Shown one piece after another: positions 56,701-64,000 of a DNA stretch of 64,000 bases (positions are counted from its first letter, which is position 1; each line of letters begins with the position of its first letter). A program made the position numbers and the translations under genes. The notes beneath the pieces are model-generated. The model made no database searches. It worked only from the letters and a program-made list of their open reading frames with translations, and was not told where the DNA came from. Location of the stretch: assembly GCA_038373885.1 (NCBI GenBank), contig JAWZYV010013008.1:186001-250000 (forward strand), in the 5' to 3' direction. Source of the DNA: Cheiracanthium punctorium (taxonomy: Eukaryota > Arthropoda > Arachnida > Araneae > Cheiracanthiidae).

Positions 56701-56748
56701 TATATATGTACACACTTGCAAAAAGCGGTCTGGGTGTCATGGGGTTAA

Positions 56749-57613
56749 AATGCTCTCATTTTACTTACATCAGTTTTTGAATACCTTTAGTAGAATTTAA
56801 TTAATTTGAATTCCCAAAGTTCTAATTCAGTTCCCCTTATGAAGTTTCAAATTTGCTTTGGAATTTCAGTTGGGGGGGGGGGGGGATGGGATTCACTACA
56901 ATGTAAAAACTAAAAATAAAACATCATATTTTCGGTAAATAGTCTTACATTCAACAGAATGATTTTACCTCAACTTTTTATATTTGAAATACGAATGTGC
57001 ATTTCAATGAATATAATTATCAAAAAGTAAAATATTGACATTTTTATCACTAACTGCACTAGTGTTATTAAGATATTTGTAGCTATCACTCATTTAATTT
57101 TAAATATTGTAGTTTAATAAAAAAAAATTCTAGAAATCATTTGACTTGTATTGTGATTTTGAGTTTTTCATTCATTTAGAGGCTTTTTTAAATCTTATAC
57201 ATAAGGAGAGTCATTCACAATTTTAAAATAATTAGAAGTAATTTAGAATATTTCCTAGAAAAGCTGGATAATAGTGAGTTTTCAAAAAAATTCATTTTTA
57301 ATGAATAATTAAATTTACATAAATCACAAATGAAATAAAAATCAATTTTTCAGCCTCTCAGAAAAAACTAATTATCATTGTTATTTTTGCTGAAATCTTC
57401 CTAAATTTTCATAACATTTGATTGAAACTTTCACTAAGTTGCTTTTATATCAAAGATAATTATAGACTTACCTAAAAATCTGTAAAAGTAAGTCAAAAAT
57501 GAATGTATTTTGTGCATATTTAGTCAATACATTTTTTCACACTTAATTTCTACTTTTTGTTTATGTACTTAGGCTAGTTATACATTACTAACAAAAGCTT
57601 AAGATTATTCAAT
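56749..57613. other. Noncoding sequence
   Basis: AT-rich with a G13 run at ~56873. Nothing recognised. Confidence 0.5.
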
Positions 57614-58012
57614 AGGGTGGTGCAAAAAACAATTTTTTTTTTTAAATTTGAAATGTCACCATGTGCAATAGTTGCGATTTTGGTAGTAAAATTAAACCCT
57701 GAAATTTGGATGGAATTGTTTAATATCTTAGGCCTCCCCAAGAGCCACGAATTTTTGGAAATTATAGGTAAAAATGCTTCAAATTCAACTGCTCTTTTCA
57801 TTAAAAAAATAAATAAATAAATAAAACTATGAAATGTCACCAGGTTATTTATTTGCACTTTTGAGTATATAAACGTTTGTAAAAAGCGAGCCAATGCAAA
57901 ATTAATTCTTAGGTCTCCCCAAATTCCTAAAGTAGAGCATTTTTCACTGAAAATGGTACACAAAGATATGTAAATAGAGAAGATACTAGTCTTACCTTCT
58001 CATATAAGGAGT
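57614..58012. repeat. Probable terminus of the element carrying the minus-strand gene
   Basis: AGGGTGGTGCAAAAAACAAT begins an ~400-bp noncoding stretch 3' of the gene at 58-62.6 kb. Two imperfect repeats are present: 'cttaggcctccccaagagcc' at 57729 and 'cttaggtctccccaaattcc' at 57910. The matching inverted end was not found to the right before 64000. That this is the 3' end of the same unit is inferred from position. Confidence 0.4.
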
Positions 58013-58015
58013 AGG

Positions 58016-58758
58016 TTATTTCACTCGGAAATCAGACTTTTTTTCAAAACATGGCATTAGCTTCCTATCGAATGTTTTTGCTCGGATCAATCCATCTCTT
58101 GCATGAACGCCACACACATGAAGAGCGGATTCTGTCACAATCCTAATCATCCTCTCAACTGCTTGGGAATGGCAGGGTATTTTTATAAATTTATTGCAAG
58201 AACTTGGATGTTTATCCGACTTCAGTAATTCCTGTAACATACTATTTGTCCATTTCTTTCTGATGGGAGGCTCAGTCACAAAACATTCTTGCCATTGGAT
58301 AAGGTCAATGTAGTCATTGCTTTCGAAATTCAACTTTGGAATCTGAAACCTTCTAATGCTCGTTGTTTGTTCTGCAGATTTTCTGGCCTTTGTGATACGC
58401 TGAATGGTAAGCTGACGGATAGATATTCTGTCGTTGAATAACATTGCAGCGAGTACATTTTCTGAATGAGCAAAATACGCATTGTTTTGAACGTTTTTTA
58501 TTATACTCTTTAAATTATCTGGGAGATACTGAAATTGAGATATAAAATATTGGAAATTCTTTGGGCCATCCTGAAAGGCACTGTTACACTTGATTCTGAA
58601 CCATGTCAGTGCATATACTTTCATCACGAATGTGGCTAATATAATAAGTTGTGGTGTTGGATTAGATGTTCTAACATATAAATGCAAAATGCGATTTGCG
58701 AAGGTTAGCCAGCGAGAATGGGGAAGTTTTCTAGGGTCTCTATTTGCTAGATCTTGTG
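58016..58758 (-). pseudogene. Unnamed hAT-like family, C-terminal third
   Basis: A continuous frame of ~245 codons: DLANRDPRKLPHSRWLTFAN, then RILHLYVRTSNPTPQ, WFRIKCNSAFQDGPKNFQY, AYFAHSENVLAAMLFNDR, PKLNFESNDYIDLIQWQE, VTEPPIRKKW, IKIPCHSQAVERMIRIVTES and RDGLIRAKTFDRKLMPCFEK to the stop at 58016. The SRW motif and the late 'CHSQAVERMIRIV' block occupy the places of the hAT R-W and dimerisation motifs. I know this architecture from many unannotated invertebrate proteins but no name for it. It joins the middle segment through one frameshift near 58755. The stop is the natural one, so the 3' part is complete. Confidence 0.65.
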
Positions 58759-60136
58759 GGCAATATAACCTGAGGAAACAGCCTTACAAATTTCCCACAA
58801 ATAACGTTGATCCGTGCTAAGATCTTCAAAGTCAATATCGGACTCAAACAAAAATTCAATTTCCTGGAACTTAATGATAGGAAGGTTAGTGCACGTCTTC
58901 AGGGACTTACCAATCAATCTACTGAATGCGCTTGGTCCTGATGTTTTCCCATCGACTGCTTCTGCAAGGTAGCGTAAAGGCAGCTCGTTAAAATGAAATT
59001 GACATATTGTCCAATGCACGGGAGAATTGAGCTTTTCTTCAAGGCGTCTAATTACACCTGCATTTACACCGGTATTAGTCACTTCCCCATCACTTCCAAT
59101 AAAGTCTAATTCTGATAAATCAAGAGCTTTCTCATTTAATAATCTGAAGATACCATCGGAAATGACCTTTGAACTCTTGCTCTTAGGTGCAAAATGTCCC
59201 AAATAGACAGAACTGGGTTCTTCAACTACTGTAATATGCTCCTCCCATATTTTTCTCTAGTGCCACTTGCTGCCATCCATTTTCGTAATTGTAAGAGTTT
59301 CATCCCTCCTTCTGTCAAAAAAGAAAGCTATAATCTTGTGACCAGACGTATTTACCTCATCTTGAATTGCTTGACGTGTCTTTATCCTTTCTCACCAAAT
59401 TTTATACCAATCAATAACAGGTGTACTGCTATCTTTCGTCTGTTCTTGTGTATGTTCACTTACATCATGAAGCAAAGCTGATGCAAGATCAGCTGCAGCT
59501 TGATCACTGACGCTTCGCCTGTCACACTTTCTGGAAAACACAGATAATTTTATTTTAGACTTAGGTTTTGAAATCAGCTGAGAGCGCTGTGGAATGAAAT
59601 CAGGCTCTTTCTCTGTGGTCAATAAGTGACTTATACCTGGCTCGTCTGGTGTTGTTGTAAAATTCGGATTTATATCCTCTTCCAAAGTACTGTCATCTTG
59701 AAATTGAAGGGCTGCTTTTGTTGGCGCATTTTCCATTGATTTCTTGTGGATGTGCTGTTGCCTATCACTCTTTCGAGCTGATCTTTTCTTCAGTGCATTG
59801 GTGGTTTTAGCGTCAATTCCACCTATTCTCATCTTTCTGTGCGTTCTTTGGTCTATTAGAAAATCTCTTTCTTTCACAGGTACTTTATTCATAGAACTAC
59901 ATGTGCAAGTATCCAAGCATTTGCATTTGCACGAGCATATGTCAAAGATACGTTTGGAATCTGCACGAAATTGCTCAATCTTCTTTAAATAGGTTTCACC
60001 CGTTCTTTGTGCATTCTTTTTCAGCTTTTGGATTTCATTGTTGTATACCATAATGCACTTTACAACTGATTTGTGCAGCGATGTCGGAAGAGGTGCTTTT
60101 TTCCATATACTCAGTACTTTGTCCGTAACAATACGT
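58752..60136 (-). pseudogene. Unnamed hAT-like family, middle segment, two in-frame stops
   Basis: From the hAT insertion edge (60129-60136) the frame reads RIVTDKVLSIWKKAPLPTSL, then KSVVKCIMVYNNEIQKLKKN and the Cys-rich CSCKCKCLDTCTCSSMNKVP (a probable metal-binding cluster). A hydrophilic linker follows, then STPVIDWYKIW, TGA (59390), ERIKTRQAIQDEVNTSG, AFFFDRRRDETLTITKMDG, TAG (~59262) and EEHITVVEEPSSVYLGHFAP. Then come DFIGSDGEVTNTGVNAGVIR (a likely catalytic Asp), HWTICQFHFNELPLRYL, DGKTSGPSAFSRLIGKSLK and STDQRYLWEICKAVSSGYIA. The single frame apart from two stops shows it was coding until fairly recently. SDG followed by C..H..N parallels the hAT RNase H fold; I infer a transposase or a protein derived from one. 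Confidence 0.65.
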
Positions 60137-62428
60137 TAGAGACCTGCACGGGCCGGCCTGGCCCATGAAAGCCCGGCCCACGGGCCAGGTACGGGTATGG
60201 GAATAATAAATCTGTTGTCAACGGGCCGGGTCATATCTGGGACATATCTGTTAACGAAGTACTGCCGCATCCGTCCACAATATCACGACATATCAATTCT
60301 ACAAAAGCTTCTATTTGCGAGAAACTTCTCCCTGAAATAAAGGAAGCATTAGCTCATGGATGCGCAGCTACGACGGATATATAGACCGATGATTATAGGA
60401 AAGTTAGTTACATATGTTTAACATTACATTGTATTTCCAATAACTGGGTATTAAAGAAAAGAGTACTGTACACCACAGACTTTCCGTCAGAGAAAAAGAA
60501 AACGGGAGACAATGTAAGAAGAGAGCTCCTAAAGCGGTTTATGACTTTTGGTTTCAGTGAAGAGGACTTTGATAACCTTATATTTGTGACCGACCAAGGG
60601 TCAAATATTGTAAACGCTTTGCAACAGTGCGAAAGATACAATTGCATTGCCCATGTTTTGAACATTGTTCTGAAACATGCATTTGATTCAAAATTTCTCC
60701 AGGAAGAAGCATCTTCAGTCTTTGAAACTTTTGTTGGATGCAAAGATTTAGTAACGTATTTAAAACAGAGTGGGAATATGAAATTGCTTCCACGGGCAAT
60801 TCATCAGGAAGTAGACACTCGTTGGAATAGCAAATTGGATATGTTACAATCTGTGCGTGATCAGTTTAAAGAGATTGAAATATTGTTACATGAGAGGCAT
60901 GAATCGCACAGAATTGAATACATCGATCTCGCTATTCTTAATGAGATCGTGGTTTTATTAGAGCCATTTAAACATGCTACGGAAGATTTGGAAGCAGACA
61001 CTTCGCTTACCTTCCACAAAGTGCTGTTATGGTACCACAAACTTTTACAAACCCAAAACAGGGAGGAATTTTTTAAAATTTGCACTATACGAGACCTAAT
61101 GAAAAGATTATCAACTTACTTAGAAAAAAAATTCGTTCCAACATTGAAGCATAAAGTTGCCACTTTTCTGTGCCCTCGTTTCAGGCATTTAGGCGTGCTT
61201 TCCGAAGGGGAAAAAAAATGAAGTTCTTCAGTATGTAAGAAGTCAAATTGATATTGAAAACATAACCAATGCAAATTCTTCGAGTACTGGAATGATAGAT
61301 AAAAACCCTGAAGTTGAGCCACAACTTAAAAAAATTAAGAAAGATTTATTTAGTCACTGGGAAGATAAAAGTGAAGCAGAAAAACCTTTTATTACAGAAA
61401 TAGATGATTATTTAGAAATAAAAGAATTTAATGACGAAGATATCCTATTGTGGTGGAAGAGAAACGAAAAAAAATTTCCTAAATTGAGTAACCCTGCAAG
61501 GAAACTGTTATGCATTCCAGCTTCCAGTGCTACAAGCGAAAGAAATTTCAGCACCGCAGGTCGTATATTAGAAGAAAGAAGAACTAATTTAAAGCTGGAC
61601 ATACTAGACTCTCTTTTATTTTTGCATGATAATTTGTAATTTATTTTTAATATTTTGGTACGATGGATATTACTTCTTGACTACTGTAAGTATTACTTTT
61701 CCGTGTCATTTATTCGAGGTTTGGCAGAATCGAATTATTATAATGCTTAACATTTACTTTTTTATTTTAGAAATGCAACTAATCATAATAATTCTGTTAT
61801 AAGTATTTTAAATATTACAATAACTTTTTTTGTTAGCATCATTCAAGTTTTGTTTTTTCATATACTTTAGATTGAGATTTCAATTATTCCATGAATATTA
61901 ATTTCATTAGTTTTATATTACTGGGAATATGTTAAATCAATTTCTATAAATGAGTCTAGTGTGTAAAAAACTAATTATTAAACTATTTTCATCATTAAAT
62001 GTAGTATTTATGTATTTTTATTGAAACAAGAGAAAGCTTTCCTTTGATTTTTTTAAATATTTGAATGTTTTGATTTGAATTAACAACTAAAATTTCCACG
62101 TCATTCTACTTTATGAATAAACATCTAATTAAAAATATTCCACTTTTCAGAATATATATGCATATAAATGGTGGTTATTTTAATATTAGTATTAATTTAA
62201 TGTAGTAGTTAACATTAATAACTTTACTTAATATAAAATGCCTGAAAAATATTTATTTATCAATCTTATTTGCTCGTCTTCATATTTTTTAAAATTTCTG
62301 GAATTTTCGAATTTTTGTTCCTCAATTATGGACCCGTATGGGCCGGGCCGGGCCGCGATGCTTGTTTCAAATGTGTTACGGGCCCGGGCCGGGCCGGGAC
62401 TCAATTTTCAGGCCCGTGCAGGTCTCTA
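60137..62428 (+). mobile_element. hAT element with GGGCC-rich ends, inserted in the unnamed gene
   Basis: TAGAGACCTGCACGGGCC is inverted perfectly at 62411-62428. The flanking octamers CAATACGT and CAATATGT (60129-60136 and 62429-62436) are an 8-bp duplication with one change. Strings of GGGCC/GGCCGG crowd both ends (60149-60230 and 62338-62400), standing out in an AT-rich region. A hAT transposase lies in the middle on the plus strand. Removing it rejoins the minus-strand reading frame (AEIAHIV then TDKVLSIW). Confidence 0.92.
60240..61639 (+). pseudogene. hAT transposase, N-terminally deleted, one stop and one frameshift
   Basis: The frame enters at ISVNEVLPHPSTISRHI (the zinc-finger N-terminus is missing). 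It continues HGCAATTDI, TAG (60382), TDDYRK where a TDIWTD motif is expected, LKRFMTFGFSEEDFDNLIF, VTDQGSNIVNALQQCERYNC (second catalytic Asp), IAHVLNIVLKHAF, EVDTRWNSKLDML and VLLEPFKHATEDLEADTS. An indel in the A8 run near 61215 shifts the frame. The tail then has DILLWWKRNEKKFPKLS and ASSATSERNFSTAGRILEER, the hAT dimerisation signature, ending at TAA 61637. Length from there back is ~465 codons against a usual ~600. Without the stop and slip the core would be complete. Confidence 0.9.
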
Positions 62429-62603
62429 CAATATGTGCAATTTCTGCAGCAGCAGGCTCATAATTTGCACCTTCCTGTCTAAGATTGTTTCTCCCAAAAT
62501 AGTAATGGCGCATTACATTTTCGTACATAGGCAAAACATCGTCATGCATCTCCATATAACTCCCAAGAATAGGGCAATCACTTTTATTTCTTGTTTCAAC
62601 CAT
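62429..62603 (-). pseudogene. Unnamed hAT-like family, N-terminal segment, cut off by hAT
   Basis: Met 62603 begins MVETRNKSDCPILGSYMEMH, then DDVLPMYENVMRHYYFGRNN and GANYEPAAAEIAHIV, reaching the hAT target duplication at 62436. Reading on within the element (ETCTGLKIESRPGPGP) is an artefact of its GGGCC end. The segment aligns with the N-terminus at 47830-48135 (MTTTRSETFCSVFG, VLPPTYSDLMKHF). With the middle and C-terminal parts the protein would be ~700 residues. Confidence 0.65.
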
Positions 62604-64000
62604 CTTAAGTTATTGAACGACAAAACAAAAATGACAATACAATTCGCTTAAATCAGAATCACAGGGAGTGAAATAATGTATAGCATCGTTAAAACACAAC
62701 ACATGGCCTCAGAAATATTTCTAATCAGATGCCTCAACAACAGCGCTAAAGTTCGGTTGTCGAGGGAGATGGGTTAGAATGGCAAGGGGGGGGGGGGGGG
62801 GGGAGAAGGAGGAGGAGCCCCAAAGCAGAATGTTTTGCAATGTTCTGCAACGCTCTGTCAACTAGCCAAAAATGTTCTGCAGGAAATATACCTTAATATA
62901 CAGAGGGCTATTATGTTAGGATATTAGTAAGCGTAACCTATATCTAAAATATTAAATGAAATTAGAGAAACTTTGTGTAATTATCAAAGTAACAAGGAAA
63001 TAAAACATTAACCGAACAGATATATATATGTAGAGAAAATATTTCGAACTAAAGCTTAAAATTCCCGGTCGCCAGTCGGCGATTCAACTTAAAAAACTGG
63101 CGATTTACGACTTTCTGACTACCGGCCAGACGAATTCTATCGTTTGTTAACTCAGGTTTCGCACTAGACTGAGGGATTGCGCGATTCTTGCAATGCCACA
63201 CAGAATCCCCCTCAAAACAAACAAACAACAACAACAAAAAAAACAAAAACAGTAGAGAACTTTTCCTGTGTGCTGGGTTGTTCAATTTTGATGAAGCAGC
63301 TAGTGGGATAAAGAATCAAATATCATTAAATTCTATTGTTATCAAAATCATTTGTGTATTATATTGCTAATTTTGATATTTATAATCTGCTGAGCTCATT
63401 CTAGGCGAGGTCAGTGGTGCGCCGCGCCCCGATGCCCTTTAAAAAAAAAAAATTCGTTAGCGCCCCGATGATGAAAAACTAGACACCCACTTTTGCCAGC
63501 GAAGTTCTTTTTAATCTCTCAGAAAGTTTCTTTAGCCCTTTTATTTGTTTAAGTGTTATTTGTTCGCTTACACCTAATGTGTTAATGATACTTGTCAAAT
63601 GAAAAGGAGGAATTTGCACAACTGCTATGGTAATAGAACTCTCCCGCCCTCTTTCCCCCTCCCGGAAGCACTCGGGAGGCCCAGTCCGGGTAGTAGCGGA
63701 CCTTGATGAGAAGGGGGATGGAAATCAACTGTGTAAAAACTAATTCATCTATTTTTTTTTTATTAATGGACCGATTTGTTTGAAAATTTGGGGATCACTT
63801 TTAAATGCAAAAATTGATTCAGAGTCTAAATTTTAGAAAGACATCTTAATTTGTTCAAAAGTTAGAAATTTATTGTCAAAACATAATTTCTTTCCCCTTT
63901 CTTACTTTGTGGCTTGGAGTTACAGAATGCTTTGTGGTTTTCTTTGTGAGCTAGACGGGGAGGCAAATGTTCTTATCTCCTTTCCGGCTATTTCAATATT
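62604..64000. other. Noncoding sequence at the window's right edge
   Basis: A G20 run at ~62787-62805 and a purine-rich tract follow the gene's upstream side. Palindromic 'ctggcgattt' words lie near 63060-63130. GC-rich strings (gtgcgccgcgccccgatgcc at 63420, cccggaagcactcgggaggc at 63660) suggest further MITE fragments, but I could not pair their ends. No gene seen. Confidence 0.45.

Larger units (their letters stand above)
55653..56744 (+). mobile_element. piggyBac deletion derivative
   Basis: TTAA (55649-55652) precedes CCCCTTGACATCCAG, and the inverted CTGGGTGTCATGGGG precedes TTAA (56745-56748). This is the TTAA duplication and CCC start that define piggyBac. The N-terminal start of a transposase remains and the rest is deleted. 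A TA-flanked MITE (56206-56700) is nested inside. Without it the element is ~595 bp. Confidence 0.88.

Noticed and set aside
62604..64000. Right inverted end matching AGGGTGGTGCAAAAAAC for the unnamed-family element
   Set aside because: I looked for GTTTTTTGCACCACCCT and close variants and did not find one before the window's end.

Overview
This window looks like a gene-poor, transposon-packed stretch of an AT-rich animal nuclear genome. Spliceosomal exon structure, AATAAA signals, A/T homopolymers and the mix of pogo/Tigger, hAT, piggyBac, Tc1/mariner, Penelope, SINE and solo-LTR remnants all point to an invertebrate. An arthropod, perhaps a chelicerate, is my guess, but nothing in the sequence fixes the taxon. 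I see only one convincing host coding exon: a 102-bp terminal exon at 8203-8304 with a poly(A) signal 55 bp after its stop. Almost everything else that codes is transposase, mostly broken by stops and frameshifts.

Layout. 0-8.6 kb: a hAT MITE, a nearly full-length pogo-type transposase with a BrkDBD-like N-terminus (two in-frame stops), a hAT scrap, a MITE and the host exon. 8.6-23.6 kb: a matching pair of terminal inverted repeats (8639 and 23599) may bracket one very old element now filled with other insertions: a hAT derivative, a 2-kb CAGGGATGTTAA element, a mariner end, and a Tigger that itself carries a 1.35-kb element with a tRNA-Arg-like segment. 24-33 kb: a second, more decayed BrkDBD pogo, a 5'-truncated Penelope-like copy with an open RT/GIY-YIG frame, two broken Tiggers and a solo LTR.

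33.6-45.0 kb is a nest several layers deep. A TA-flanked element with long inverted repeats holds a second copy of the CAGGGATGTTAA element. That holds a 9.8-kb AGTGTTGACT element, which holds a 1.14-kb unit repeated three times in tandem. Each tandem copy has received a different insertion, and the other two copies preserve the empty site. One insertion carries a DFSENY-type transposase with 4-bp ATAT target duplications.

45-64 kb: a SINE with perfect 14-bp target duplications, a MITE pair flanking an N-terminal coding fragment, a three-layer nest (mariner-like, hAT, non-autonomous pogo), two Tigger derivatives, a piggyBac derivative with a nested MITE, and finally a roughly 700-codon minus-strand gene of an unnamed RNase H/hAT-like family. 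That gene was split by a hAT insertion whose 8-bp target duplication lets the reading frame be followed across the gap. A second, N-terminal copy of the same family lies at 47.8-48.1 kb. The window is therefore mainly a record of transposon-into-transposon insertion, with 4-, 5-, 6-, 8- and 14-bp and TA/TTAA target duplications still readable.
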